From: a virus
Reading direction: 5' to 3' (one strand)
Virus record (IMG/VR): IMGVR_UViG_3300023284_002089
Location: 1-34,188 of that record
Length of the DNA stretch: 34,188 bases
The position numbers and the translations under genes were made by a program. Under the pieces are notes generated by a model that did not search any database, was not told the DNA's origin, and saw only the letters and a list, made by a program, of their open reading frames with translations. Below, one piece after another: positions 7,653 through 14,888 of the stretch. Numbering within the stretch: position 1 is the first letter of the stretch; every line of letters starts with the position of its first letter.

Positions 7653-9353
7653 TTATTCGGGTTCTTCGGCTTCGTTGGTTTTCTCGGCTTCGTTGCCTTG
7701 TATCCCTTTACTACTGGCATTTTTGATCCCCTCCGTTTCCATTCGGTTTTTGATTAGACCGCCTCCAAATTGCTCCATCTTTTCTTTCTTCTCCTCGGTC
7801 AGCTTTTTGATGCGTTCCTTGGCCTCATCTTCGCTTAGGTCTGGATTGTCTTTCATCAAAAGCTCAGCCATGGAATTGATGCCCAGTTCTTTCCTGATCT
7901 TAATCTCTTCCAGCTTCTCCTTCTCAGAGATCGGGGCTCTGAATTCGTTGAACTTGAGCCGCACATCTGCATCTTTGAATGGGTTGATCTCCTGAAGGTT
8001 TTTGACAAGGGCGTCCGGCTTAGCGAAGAGTTCATGCCATCGCCTCAGGATTTCCCAGATTTGAGGCTCCTTGTCTCGATACATTTCCTGAAGGTTTCTG
8101 ATATCGTCCAGGGATTCACTGTTTTCTATGAGTAGAGCAATCCCACTGGCAGCCGTGGCAGCGTCTAGTTTTGTCGCGATATTTCTCACCGACAGGTTGT
8201 TAGTGGAAAGAATCATTGCAAGCGTGGTCATGATGGTATCTAGCCAGCCCTGGATGGGTGGATTACTGGTGGCGTAGAAAACCTGGGGAACGGGATCCCC
8301 TTCTTGGATATCAAAGATGAAGGCGTTGTCTGGGCCGCCCTTGATTTTCTTGGGCACGTCTTTGGCTGAGATTACTAGTTGCCCCCAGCCCTGGATAAAG
8401 GTGATGAAGTTCACATCAGTCAAAATCTTGTTGATTAGAATTGAACCGTCGGTCACGTCTTCTCCACCTTGAGCCCAGTATTGGCCGTCCTGATCGCCTG
8501 CAATGTTTTCCCATGGGAGTAGGCCAATAGGGTTGGTGACTTGCTCTCTGAACGTGGCGGCGTCTTTGCTGGGAACGTCAACAATAGCGCCAGTGTTGTC
8601 GGTTGTGAAATGATACTCATCACTCCACCAGATAAATCTCCTGTGTTTCTCATCGGTGCCCGCGTCCTCTGGGGAATCGGCAATGTGTTGCTCGCTTCTA
8701 TCCCCGCGCTCGCGACTGGACGCACTTGGATCTCTTGTTCGAACGCCCGCTGCGCCTTGAATGAGGGACTGGAAATCTGACTGAAATCGGTAGCGTTCTG
8801 GGAAGTCGGTCAGGATAACAACCCTTGGTTTCGTGTGGTCAAAGTTGTCTTCTAATACGTCGTATTCCCATGGGGCTAGCACCCTCATTTCGAGATCCCA
8901 CTTTGTAGATTTCGCCTCTCTGCTTTCCCTGTTTGAGGGATTTGGAATCACCCCGACTAGCGTGTTTCTAAAGAGCTGCCTGTATCTGTCAGCCTTCTTC
9001 ATGTGGGTGGTCACATCAAGCTCTCTCTCAAGCTTGTCGATTGATTCCTGATCCCCCTCGGTTTTCACCTCTCGCAAGACGCCGCCGATGTAGGCCCTGG
9101 CTAGCTTGTTCACAATCTTTCTACAGATGGAAATATTCGAAGCCCGGTTTCGCATCTGTTCAATAGTGACTTGCCTGAAGCTCTCTTTCTGGATGGCATC
9201 CATTACCCATTTCGAATTCTTGTCTCGGTAGATATCGTGCTTTCTGAGTTCACGGATTTTCCTCAGGAGGTTTTCCTGATCGTCGATCATGTCACTGATG
9301 ACTTCTTTTCTGAACTTCTCCTCTAAAATCATGTCGATGTTTTCAAGCTGCAT
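7653..9353 (-). CDS. Portal protein
   Basis: A 566-residue protein that would form the dodecameric ring at the packaging vertex. It follows the large terminase by only nine bases. The N-terminal helices (residues 1-75) are followed by a domain with VLAPWEYDVLEDNFDHTKPR (about 155-175), a mid-region with NPIGLLPWENIAGDQDGQYW, and a helical crown with NLSVRNIATKLDAATAASGI, a recognisable portal feature. The C-terminus is acidic and repetitive (EEKKEKMEQ, EKTNEAEEPE). Length and order fit SPP1-like portals. AAGGGGGCACC precedes ATG. Confidence 0.85.
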   Translation of the reverse strand: MQLENIDMILEEKFRKEVISDMIDDQENLLRKIRELRKHDIYRDKNSKWVMDAIQKESFRQVTIEQMRNRASNISICRKIVNKLARAYIGGVLREVKTEGDQESIDKLERELDVTTHMKKADRYRQLFRNTLVGVIPNPSNRESREAKSTKWDLEMRVLAPWEYDVLEDNFDHTKPRVVILTDFPERYRFQSDFQSLIQGAAGVRTRDPSASSRERGDRSEQHIADSPEDAGTDEKHRRFIWWSDEYHFTTDNTGAIVDVPSKDAATFREQVTNPIGLLPWENIAGDQDGQYWAQGGEDVTDGSILINKILTDVNFITFIQGWGQLVISAKDVPKKIKGGPDNAFIFDIQEGDPVPQVFYATSNPPIQGWLDTIMTTLAMILSTNNLSVRNIATKLDAATAASGIALLIENSESLDDIRNLQEMYRDKEPQIWEILRRWHELFAKPDALVKNLQEINPFKDADVRLKFNEFRAPISEKEKLEEIKIRKELGINSMAELLMKDNPDLSEDEAKERIKKLTEEKKEKMEQFGGGLIKNRMETEGIKNASSKGIQGNEAEKTNEAEEPE

Positions 9354-9362
9354 GGTGCCCCC

Positions 9363-10667
9363 TTAAAGAACCTTCTCCACTCTCATAGGTCTTTTGCGCC
9401 GGACTGGAAACTCATAATCCATCATATTTTTGATCCCGTCTAGGTGATGGCTACGCTTGGGATTGGATTTGTCGATTTCGAAGATGCCCTTCTTAAATAT
9501 ACACTGCTCCAAGTCAGCAATCACGTCTGAGCATTTCTTGTTGATTATGGCCCCATCGTTCTTAAACGTCCTGTTGACCGCGTTTATGCAGTCTCGGACG
9601 GAAAGCTTGGTTTTATATTTTAAAACTCGGTACCCATGCTCACGAAGGATATCAAAGTCTGTGTAGTGACTCTTGGTGGATCTGCCCACACCAGCCGGAT
9701 CGGGGTAAATTGTGATGCCAGGCCAGTTGCCTGCGCCGTCTTTTCTGACGCCGAGCGCCGTAAGCTTTTCGTCGAGGACCTTGCAGAACTCCCAGGTGTT
9801 GGAGTCCATGATTTGGATTTGATCAAAGCACTGCAAGCGGCGCGTGGTGTACTTGCTAGTTCTATGGTCATAGCCTGTCTGCCTTAGCTGCCAAAGAGAG
9901 CCGCACATAGGAGCCACGTTGAAATCTAATGGCACCCAGATATCTTCAGCTTCCAAATAGTTCACTCCATCAGCGGTGTGCTTCATCCGGTCAAAGGCAT
10001 GAACGCAGCCCTTACCAGAGAGATTCACCCACTTGCCCCCGATGTACATTTCAGCTTCAGGCCCGTCATAGTCTTCTGTGAGTTGATCAAAGTAGGTTTC
10101 GTGAACGTATTTGTTTTCCCTGGCGTCCCCGATGATGAGATCAGTGTCAGGGCGGGGCTTCTCGATGAAATAATCGTACGTCCAGTTAAAGCCTTCGGGG
10201 GTGCCGCTTGCAATGAACTGGAGGCGCTTTGCTTTCTTGTGCCTTATCCTGCCCATCAACATTTTCACGGCCATCTCTGTACAGGACGCTATTTCATTCA
10301 CGGCTCCCCAGGCGTAGTTAGGCCCCTTGATAGAGGCTCCATCATCTTCGGAGTGGTGGATGTACATAGTGGCCTGAGCGTTTGGGAAAAACCAAACGAG
10401 ATCAGTCTTGTTGTATTTGTAGCGGATTTTATTCTCAGCACAAATTTCTCTAAAGAGGGGGAGAACGTCCCGCTTGTACATCTTGATGCTTGGGCAGAGC
10501 ATACCGCCTGGAAGCCCCCGGTTTAGATCCATGAGCTGAAAGCATTTCATGTCCAGGGAATATGTCTTGCCTCCACCGAATCCCGTCGATAGAAGGGCCT
10601 TAGGCTTAGTGGATTCGTGAAACTTCTTTTGGTAGGAGATCGACCTGTAATCGTAGTCTATCTTCAT
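9363..10667 (-). CDS. terL: Terminase large subunit
   Basis: The 434-residue DNA packaging motor. Walker A is GFGGGKT at residues 29-35. Walker B is YAWGAVNE at 118-125, with catalytic Glu125. The coupling motif SGTPEG is at 154-159. The C-terminal RNase H-like nuclease contributes acidic residues in PLDFNVAP (about 248), YPDPAG (about 320) and HHLDGIKNMMDYEF (Asp410, Asp417). It pumps DNA into the procapsid through the portal encoded next door. Only a weak AGG lies before the ATG, so translation may be coupled to the small upstream gene. All required motifs are intact. Confidence 0.95.
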   Translation of the reverse strand: MKIDYDYRSISYQKKFHESTKPKALLSTGFGGGKTYSLDMKCFQLMDLNRGLPGGMLCPSIKMYKRDVLPLFREICAENKIRYKYNKTDLVWFFPNAQATMYIHHSEDDGASIKGPNYAWGAVNEIASCTEMAVKMLMGRIRHKKAKRLQFIASGTPEGFNWTYDYFIEKPRPDTDLIIGDARENKYVHETYFDQLTEDYDGPEAEMYIGGKWVNLSGKGCVHAFDRMKHTADGVNYLEAEDIWVPLDFNVAPMCGSLWQLRQTGYDHRTSKYTTRRLQCFDQIQIMDSNTWEFCKVLDEKLTALGVRKDGAGNWPGITIYPDPAGVGRSTKSHYTDFDILREHGYRVLKYKTKLSVRDCINAVNRTFKNDGAIINKKCSDVIADLEQCIFKKGIFEIDKSNPKRSHHLDGIKNMMDYEFPVRRKRPMRVEKVL

Positions 10668-10673
10668 TCATGC

Positions 10674-10859
10674 CTATTGTGGAAACCTCGTCATAGTACA
10701 GTCTGGGCAATAGCCGGGGTACTTCACACTCTCATTAAGCGCTGAGAAAGGATCCTTGCAGACAAGGCAAATCAACTTCTGTCTTTGGGGATTGCGTCTT
10801 AAGCTTTCACGAAACCATTGCCGTATACGGCTGGCCCTACTAACCAAACTGGAATCCAT
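10674..10859 (-). CDS. Small zinc-ribbon protein
   Basis: A 61-residue protein starting MDSSLVSRASRIRQWFRESL. The start at 10859 is chosen because GGGGGAGGAGAAGTCG lies directly upstream. A longer in-frame version from 10901 would overlap the previous gene more. It has two Cys pairs, CLVC and CPDC, spaced as in a zinc ribbon, and a basic N-terminal helix. It overlaps the small terminase gene by 20 bases and abuts the large subunit. A packaging accessory or regulator is possible; no function is recognised. Confidence 0.6.
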   Translation of the reverse strand: MDSSLVSRASRIRQWFRESLRRNPQRQKLICLVCKDPFSALNESVKYPGYCPDCTMTRFPQ

Positions 10860-11199
10860 CGACTTCTCCTCCCCCGTCTCCACTGACTGTGAACCTGTCA
10901 CCCCAGCCTAAAATGTTTTTACTGAGCCAAATGCACATGCGGGTGTCGCCCTTCAGTGCTCGGTCAGCCATGACTGCTCTCAGCTTACATCTGAATTTAT
11001 CCCTGCCTGTGTTTATGGCCTTTGCATAATTGCGTCGCAGCGTAGCGAAGCTGCACCCAAAAAATGAAGAGATCTCAGCATTGGGTGCGTTCATACCGAT
11101 GAGGGCCTGGAGGAGGAGTATCTGCTTATCATCAAGCTCAATTCTTTTCTTGGGGCCTCTCTTCTTCCCTTTTCTTTTCTTTCGCTTACTCACGGTCAT
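10840..11199 (-). CDS. Terminase small subunit-like DNA-binding protein
   Basis: A 119-residue protein with a strongly basic N-terminus (KRKKRKGKKRGPKKR), then a helix-turn-helix (IELDDKQILLLQALIGMN, then EISSFFGCSFATLRRNYAKA). The C-terminal segment ALKGDTRMCIWLSKNILGW resembles the pattern (A-h-x-G-N/D-x-x-h-x-h-W-L-K-x-x-x-G-W) common in small terminase-type phage proteins. Its gene lies one short gene before the large subunit. It would recognise viral DNA and load the large subunit. The start has GAGGTGC upstream and overlaps the previous gene by 14 bases. Confidence 0.7.
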   Translation of the reverse strand: MTVSKRKKRKGKKRGPKKRIELDDKQILLLQALIGMNAPNAEISSFFGCSFATLRRNYAKAINTGRDKFRCKLRAVMADRALKGDTRMCIWLSKNILGWGDRFTVSGDGGGEVDGFQFG

Positions 11200-11548
11200 G
11201 CACCTCGCGAATGCCGTCTTTGGCCTTTATCCGCTCTTGCATCTCTCGCATCTTCTCGTTAGGATCTTTGGCCTTCTTCTGAGCCATCGCAGATTGCACC
11301 CTCAACTTCGCCTCCTTAAAGGCTTGATCGATAAACATATTCGCGCACGCTGAGATGATTTTGTTTCTGTTTTCGAGTGTTTTTAATCCCTTGAATCGCT
11401 TTTCAAATTGCTCCACCTGCTCGCACATGTTTTTCAAAACGATGTAGCGCCTGGGGTGGTCGTGAATGAAGCGGATCAGGTCCTTATTGCCCTTGAGGGC
11501 TTTGGACACATGGAGATTGAATAACTTCGTTACATCGAAGTGGAGCAT
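11186..11548 (-). CDS. Hypothetical helical protein upstream of terminase
   Basis: A 120-residue, mostly helical, basic protein. The N-terminal part (MLHFDVTKLFNLHVSKALKG) and middle (RYIVLKNMCEQVEQFEKRFK) suggest a small helical bundle. The C-terminus is highly charged (KMREMQERIKAKDGIREVHD). AAGGAGTAGATT precedes the ATG, inside the stop of the upstream gene. Being in the terminase operon suggests a packaging or late role. No family is recognised. Confidence 0.75.
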   Translation of the reverse strand: MLHFDVTKLFNLHVSKALKGNKDLIRFIHDHPRRYIVLKNMCEQVEQFEKRFKGLKTLENRNKIISACANMFIDQAFKEAKLRVQSAMAQKKAKDPNEKMREMQERIKAKDGIREVHDRE

Positions 11549-11551
11549 AAT

Positions 11552-12229
11552 CTACTCCTTAACTAGTGGTTTAGCTTTGTTTGCTGAATCCTCTAGGGTT
11601 TGAGCTGCTAAGTGCTGCGTTGCTGGCTTGGTTCGATCCATTAACGCTGATACTTTTGCACGCTCCAGTTCACTACGGGCGCTTCTTGAAGCTTGGGTGA
11701 TGGTTTCTGAATGCCTGTAGCTTATTTCGTGCTCATGGGTGTCTACGATATCTGGCTCGCCTGATTTCGGGTGCGTGAGATACTTCACGGCTTCTACTGA
11801 GGACACGATTTTATTGCCCCTTAGCCCAGGAATCATTCTCTTCTTTCGGGAAAGAGGGGGGCCGCACTTAAGGCTGACAATATTGTCACCGTCCCACACA
11901 ACAGATACCTCATGAAAGTGCCCCCCTACAGGTGTGCAGTATTTGTTTGGAAGTCCGTTTTTCTCGTTGTGAGAATGAAAAATGTGGCAGTGCTCTAGAG
12001 TCTCAATCCTTGGCGCAAGGTATTTCCAAGAAACGTTTTTCTTCATCTGCGCAACTTCGAGTTTGTACAAGTCGTGCCTAACTTCTGTGTGTCCCTTTCG
12101 GGTGAGCTCGTAGAGATGCTTCTTCACCTTGGGGGGTGGATTTTTTGGGGGTGTTTCGTCTTCGGATTCCGTTTTCTGTGTAGATAATTCGGGTTCTGGT
12201 GTGGGTGGTTTGGTTTTTTTCTTAGACAT
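11552..12229 (-). CDS. His-rich hypothetical protein of the late operon
   Basis: A 225-residue protein. Residues 1-40 are a Pro/Lys/Glu-rich disordered leader (KKKTKPPTPEPELSTQKTES). The core has three His clusters: HCHIFHSH (about 80-87), GGHFHEVSV (about 102) and DTHEHEISYRH (about 163). These would be able to bind a metal ion. The C-terminus is helical. It lies just upstream of the terminase genes. The spaced His-x-His pairs suggest a metal-bound beta structure, but no named family is recognised. Confidence 0.75.
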   Translation of the reverse strand: MSKKKTKPPTPEPELSTQKTESEDETPPKNPPPKVKKHLYELTRKGHTEVRHDLYKLEVAQMKKNVSWKYLAPRIETLEHCHIFHSHNEKNGLPNKYCTPVGGHFHEVSVVWDGDNIVSLKCGPPLSRKKRMIPGLRGNKIVSSVEAVKYLTHPKSGEPDIVDTHEHEISYRHSETITQASRSARSELERAKVSALMDRTKPATQHLAAQTLEDSANKAKPLVKE

Positions 12230-12272
12230 GTGCCCTCCAACCTAATCGGTCTTTGAGTTTTCGCCTGGCTAG

Positions 12273-12467
12273 TTAAGCCGCTGGGCGTGTTTTCGTGGCG
12301 GTGGATTTTTTCCAGGCCGCCTTGCCTTGGACTCCCTTGCTTGCTGACTTCTTCTTGAGGGGAGCGGCTTTTGCTTTTGGAGCCGCCGCCTTTTTACCCT
12401 TCGGTGATTTTGCCAGCTTTGCTAAGTTTTCCTTGGCTTGCTTTCTCTGTGCTTTGTTACCTGCCAT
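12273..12467 (-). CDS. Lys/Ala-rich histone H1-tail-like protein
   Basis: A 64-residue protein made almost entirely of Lys, Ala, Pro, Ser and Thr (KKAAAPKAKAAPLKKKSA), like the C-terminal tails of histone H1 or bacterial histone-like proteins. It has no acidic counterpart and would bind nucleic acid non-specifically. It sits at the head of the packaging operon, so a role in DNA condensation or packaging is plausible but not shown. Low complexity prevents a firm family call. Confidence 0.65.
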   Translation of the reverse strand: MAGNKAQRKQAKENLAKLAKSPKGKKAAAPKAKAAPLKKKSASKGVQGKAAWKKSTATKTRPAA

Positions 12468-12507
12468 TTCATGAATCTATCTGGCTGGTTTTCGTTAATC
12501 AACCCTT

Positions 12508-12633
12508 TTATGCATCAAGGCTCGTATTAGTAGACGAAACCAAAGTCAGATCTGTGACTTGTTCGCCTGCATTTACTCCAACCGCGAGATCAGCATCATC
12601 ATGCGTCGTTGCTGGGTTTTTAGGTCCATACAT
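12508..12633 (-). CDS. 41-residue hypothetical protein
   Basis: A short frame starting MYGPKNPATTHDDADLAVGV and ending TSLDA. It has a good ribosome site (AGAGGTGCAAT before ATG) that overlaps the stop region of the upstream zinc-ribbon gene. The composition is acidic and polar, with no membrane segment. The tight coupling to its neighbour and the good start region support expression. Function unknown. Confidence 0.55.
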   Translation of the reverse strand: MYGPKNPATTHDDADLAVGVNAGEQVTDLTLVSSTNTSLDA

Positions 12634-12642
12634 ATTGCACCT

Positions 12643-12927
12643 CTAGTTCCAGTGTAGCAGATCGATTATGCGTTGTTCATCAGAAATTTCATCATCGTCG
12701 CTAAAGAAAACAGGCACTAGGCCGTTTTCGGTTTCCACTATCTTCAGGCAATCGAGCACAGGCTCTAGGGCCTCATCGGTTTGGGCGATGTATTCGACTA
12801 GGTCCAGATTTTGAGAGGAGCAATAGCCGCATTTTGCGTAGCGGGTATCCACGAAATCGTGGGAGTCGTGCTGGAAGACTACAGTCCACCGCCTGCAATC
12901 CATACATTTGAAGTCATATTTTGGCAT
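12643..12927 (-). CDS. FmdB-like zinc-ribbon protein
   Basis: A 94-residue protein from the ATG at 12927. A longer frame from 12978 runs across a promoter-like sequence and is not preferred. MPKYDFKCMDC at the start resembles FmdB-type putative regulatory proteins. The second Cys pair is CGYC near residue 35, together forming a zinc ribbon. The C-terminal half is acidic (FFSDDDEISDEQRIIDLLHW). An extended -10 box lies 20 bases upstream and there is no clear Shine-Dalgarno. It may be the first gene of the late minus-strand operon. Confidence 0.65.
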   Translation of the reverse strand: MPKYDFKCMDCRRWTVVFQHDSHDFVDTRYAKCGYCSSQNLDLVEYIAQTDEALEPVLDCLKIVETENGLVPVFFSDDDEISDEQRIIDLLHWN

Positions 12928-12946
12928 GGTGTGTAGGGTTTGGTTT

Positions 12947-12952
12947 ATTATA
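12947..12952 (-). promoter_or_regulatory. Extended -10 promoter for the late minus operon
   Basis: On the minus strand the sequence reads TGTTATAAT, a perfect -10 box with an upstream TGn extension. The expected start point is about 10-13 bases before the ATG at 12927, leaving almost no leader. There is no good -35 box at the usual spacing. This is the best promoter candidate seen for the head and packaging genes. Confidence 0.55.
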
Positions 12953-12970
12953 ACACGGTGGGGTAAGTGT

Positions 12971-13007
12971 GGGGGCACCCTTGCGGGGTTAGCGACCGAG
13001 TGCCCCC
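12971..13007 (-). promoter_or_regulatory. 10-bp inverted repeat upstream of the late promoter
   Basis: GGGGGCACCC and its near-complement GAGTGCCCCC flank a 17-base spacer. The stem is 10 positions with one G-T pair. It sits just upstream of the -10 box at 12947-12952 and has no T tract on either side. An operator, or a hairpin ending the upstream small-gene transcript, is more likely than a standard terminator. Confidence 0.45.
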
Positions 13008-13029
13008 TGGGGAGGTGAAAACTTTCTCC

Positions 13030-13191
13030 CTATTCTAGCATGGGGGGTAGTCCCTTGCTGTCGCGGCCCAGCCCAATCAAGTACAGGAGATAATTGGTTA
13101 GGCTGCGCCGCTCCAGTTTCGCCTCCTCTTCAAGTGTGGTGCGTTCGAGTTCCTTCACCCGCATCGGTGGAAGAAATTTGTCTTTTGTCAT
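13030..13191 (-). CDS. Ribbon-helix-helix-like small protein (53 aa)
   Basis: A 53-residue frame starting MTKDKFLPPMRVKELERTTL, with an amphipathic helix and then RRSLTNYLLYLIGLG. This is the strand-helix-helix layout of Arc/CopG-type DNA-binding proteins, where the strand is PMRVKEL. The start overlaps the stop of the 27-residue gene upstream by one base (TAATG), suggesting translational coupling. A regulator of the small-gene cluster is likely but unproven. Confidence 0.6.
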   Translation of the reverse strand: MTKDKFLPPMRVKELERTTLEEEAKLERRSLTNYLLYLIGLGRDSKGLPPMLE

Positions 13192-13274
13192 TAAGGGCCC
13201 CCGATCAGGTAAATCGTCATGGCCATGAAAATTCCAAGAACCGTACTGATTTCAATAATCATCGATGCTTCCAT
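13191..13274 (-). CDS. 27-residue membrane miniprotein
   Basis: A frame encoding MEASMIIEISTVLGIFMAMT and ending YLIGGP, essentially one transmembrane helix. An excellent ribosome site (GGGGAGGGTGGC) precedes the ATG. It overlaps the lipoprotein gene upstream by 16 bases and the next gene by one base, so the three are coupled. A lysis or membrane-modulating role is possible. The quality of the ribosome site is the main support. Confidence 0.55.
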   Translation of the reverse strand: MEASMIIEISTVLGIFMAMTIYLIGGP

Positions 13275-13585
13275 GCCACCCTCCCCACGGTAAATTGACA
13301 ATTTCCATGCCAATGCAGTCCATCTTCCAATTCGATGAGTTCGGGGCCATATTTTTCATCTTCGTTCACGATTTCCCAGGTTGAGCCATCGATTTTGACG
13401 ATTGGGACTTTGCAAACTCTGCCAAGCCTCATCTGCTCGGTTCCGGTGGGGGGCCTGATGTGTGCGAGTGGGTTCAGTGTCGCACAGCCCGTGAGCGCGC
13501 TAATCACTATGTACATGAGTGCCATCAGCATAATTTTGAAAAACTCTTCCCGCCAGTTACCGTGCGGTGACTTTCGTTTTCTCAT
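13259..13585 (-). CDS. Small lipoprotein
   Basis: A 108-residue protein with a long basic n-region (MRKRKSPHGNWREEFFKI), a hydrophobic stretch and the lipobox ALTGC at about residues 30-34. After lipidation about 74 residues would remain, ending in a basic VGRVAWKHR. AAGGAGGTAAGCA precedes ATG, a strong ribosome site. Phage lipoproteins of this size include outer spanins and superinfection-exclusion proteins. Its distance from the endolysin argues against a classical spanin pair. No family is recognised. Confidence 0.7.
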   Translation of the reverse strand: MRKRKSPHGNWREEFFKIMLMALMYIVISALTGCATLNPLAHIRPPTGTEQMRLGRVCKVPIVKIDGSTWEIVNEDEKYGPELIELEDGLHWHGNCQFTVGRVAWKHR

Positions 13586-13643
13586 TGCTTACCTCCTTAA
13601 CCGGCTTGATTTCAAAACAATTTATGCATTTTTTTACGTCCAT
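13557..13643 (-). CDS. 28-residue Cys-pair miniprotein (tentative)
   Basis: A short frame, MDVKKCINCFEIKPVKEVSN and following, behind CTTAAGGAA. A CxxC motif near the start resembles half a zinc ribbon. It overlaps the start of the lipoprotein gene by 29 bases, so its translation may tune that gene. It is too short to be sure. Confidence 0.35.
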   Translation of the reverse strand: MDVKKCINCFEIKPVKEVSNEKTKVTAR

Positions 13644-13666
13644 TTCCTTAAGCTCCAGTGATTCAA

Positions 13667-13687
13667 TTGTGACACAATGCATCACAA
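13667..13687. promoter_or_regulatory. Inverted repeat TTGTGA-N9-TCACAA between divergent units
   Basis: Six-base arms TTGTGA and TCACAA separated by nine bases, lying between a minus-strand unit (start 13643) and a plus-strand frame (start 13730). The half sites recall CRP, but the spacing is three bases too long. A phage or host repressor operator is a possibility. Confidence 0.35.
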
Positions 13688-13717
13688 AGTGCTACAAATC
13701 AACTGTGTGATTTCTGG

Positions 13718-13723
13718 CATAAT
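13718..13723 (+). promoter_or_regulatory. Extended -10 box, near-leaderless
   Basis: TGGCATAAT ends six bases before the ATG at 13730. Transcription would start at or next to the start codon, so the mRNA would be leaderless. No ribosome site is present. No convincing -35 box is seen. Confidence 0.4.
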
Positions 13724-13729
13724 TGGGCC

Positions 13730-13879
13730 ATGGATAGGCTCTATCGTTTGTCTGTGATTGCGACTTGCGGATTCGTATTACTGGTGGGCTTACTTGCCCT
13801 TGCTGGGCGGCTCACTCTTACCTGCGACAAGCTTGGCGCACTCGACGTCTGTTATCTCAAGATGCGTTCGATCCAATAG
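13730..13879 (+). CDS. 49-residue membrane protein (tentative)
   Basis: Encodes MDRLYRLSVIATCGFVLLVG, continuing hydrophobic to about residue 28, then a short Cys-containing tail (LTCDKLGALDVCY). This fits a single-pass membrane protein or a signal-anchored peptide. It has an extended -10 box immediately upstream but no Shine-Dalgarno. It overlaps the 3' end of the opposing secreted-protein gene by 90 bases, which lowers confidence. Confidence 0.4.
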   Translation: MDRLYRLSVIATCGFVLLVGLLALAGRLTLTCDKLGALDVCYLKMRSIQ

Positions 13880-14101
13880 AAAAGGTTTTTCTGGAGGGCA
13901 GTCTCCTCTTACAACTCTGTCTAGGCAGGCTTGTGCGAAAACCCAGAGTGTCGACATGGGGCCCACGTAGGACTCAACTATTTTGAATTCTCTGTTGAAG
14001 GAAAGCCACATGCATCTCTCAGCGTGGGCTGAGATACCAAAGCAGGCCAAGCACGATAAGACTGAAATAAAGCGGAATATCCTCCACATTATTTCCCCCA
14101 T
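13790..14101 (-). CDS. Secreted Cys-rich small protein
   Basis: A 103-residue protein. MWRIFRFISVLSCLACFGIS and the following AHA form a Sec signal peptide, with cleavage expected after AHA near residue 27. The mature part has four Cys (in ERCMW, AQACLD, GDCPP and DVECAK), suggesting two disulfides in the periplasm. The gene is divergent from the secreted-protein gene at 14139. No family is recognised. Some phages make exported proteins that block entry or act in lysis, but there is nothing specific here. Confidence 0.6.
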   Translation of the reverse strand: MGEIMWRIFRFISVLSCLACFGISAHAERCMWLSFNREFKIVESYVGPMSTLWVFAQACLDRVVRGDCPPEKPFLLDRTHLEITDVECAKLVAGKSEPPSKGK

Positions 14102-14124
14102 GTCTCATTGTATCAGAGGGGTGC

Positions 14125-14130
14125 TATACT
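14125..14130 (+). promoter_or_regulatory. Extended -10 promoter, leaderless
   Basis: TGCTATACT carries the TGn extension and a strong -10 box. It ends eight bases before the ATG at 14139, so the mRNA would have essentially no leader. No Shine-Dalgarno sequence is seen before this gene, in line with leaderless translation. Confidence 0.55.
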
Positions 14131-14138
14131 AGATCCCA

Positions 14139-14867
14139 ATGAAACCCCCATTCATTGCCCTTATTCTTTTTGCCGTGCCCCTCTTCGCTGATTCATCTCT
14201 ACTTGAGCTTGACGCTGATAGGGCGACGGATCTCGAAATGGAAGCCCAAAGCGATGGCAAAAGAATGAGCGCAAGGCGTGAGGCCTATGCCCTGCAAAAA
14301 GATGTTTTAAATGGCAAGCTCGCTAAGCGCACAGATAAAGCAATCGGTGCCATCTTGGCCCGCACCGTTCGGGAACTCAATAAGCGCAAACACTACTACG
14401 AAGCCGAGCGCATTGAGCATGAGTGGCGGGTGTACCACCGTGGGTTTATCTATGCCATCCAAGCCTCAGGAGGGCGCGACGTCGGGGATCATCCGGGCCT
14501 CAAGTTTTTGATAGACGTTCATAAAAAGGCTGAAGACCTCCTTGGGGAAACGCTTTGTAGGGGATTGCGAATACATGACCTATGGACTCTGGCCTACACC
14601 ATTCCTCTGGTGTTTAAATGCAATGGGAACTACTTCATTGACCTTGAGGAATACACAAAGCACCTAAGCCCCTTCGTTGGGATAATCGGTTATTGGGGGG
14701 CTTTCATTGCGTGCTCGGCAGCCACCAGCGGGATCGGTGCTTTCTTTGTTTGCCCCATTCTCTCAAAGGGAGTCGAGGTCATCTTGGTGCGCTATATCGT
14801 TCCAAGAATAGACAATCCGCTCTTTAAGCGGGCTTGCGGGAAATCTGAAAAGGTTCCGCCAACCTAA
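14139..14867 (+). CDS. Exported protein of unknown function
   Basis: A 242-residue protein. MKPPFIALILFAVPLFA is a Sec signal peptide, cleaved before DSSLLELD. Residues 20-110 are charged and helical (RREAYALQKDVLNGKLAKRT; RKHYYEAERIEHEWRVYHRG). Around 175-215 there is a hydrophobic, Gly/Ala/Cys-containing segment (VGIIGYWGAFIACSAATSGI) that could insert in a membrane. It is a lone plus-strand gene in a minus-strand region and converges with the helix-turn-helix gene, overlapping it by four bases. This looks like an independently transcribed accessory (moron-type) gene. Function unknown. Confidence 0.75.
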   Translation: MKPPFIALILFAVPLFADSSLLELDADRATDLEMEAQSDGKRMSARREAYALQKDVLNGKLAKRTDKAIGAILARTVRELNKRKHYYEAERIEHEWRVYHRGFIYAIQASGGRDVGDHPGLKFLIDVHKKAEDLLGETLCRGLRIHDLWTLAYTIPLVFKCNGNYFIDLEEYTKHLSPFVGIIGYWGAFIACSAATSGIGAFFVCPILSKGVEVILVRYIVPRIDNPLFKRACGKSEKVPPT

Positions 14868-14888
14868 CCTGATTTATAATCAGTTTTT
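14862..14888 (-). repeat. Intercistronic element copy fused into a gene end
   Basis: A copy of the ACTGATT...AATCAGTTTT element. On the minus strand it encodes the last residues (KTDYKSG) and stop of the helix-turn-helix gene. This is the leftmost copy of the family. Confidence 0.7.

Noticed and set aside
12971-13007. Rho-independent terminator
   Set aside because: The stem is strong but no T tract follows on either strand.
13667-13687. CRP binding site
   Set aside because: The half sites are right, but the spacer is nine instead of six bases. Kept only as an inverted repeat.
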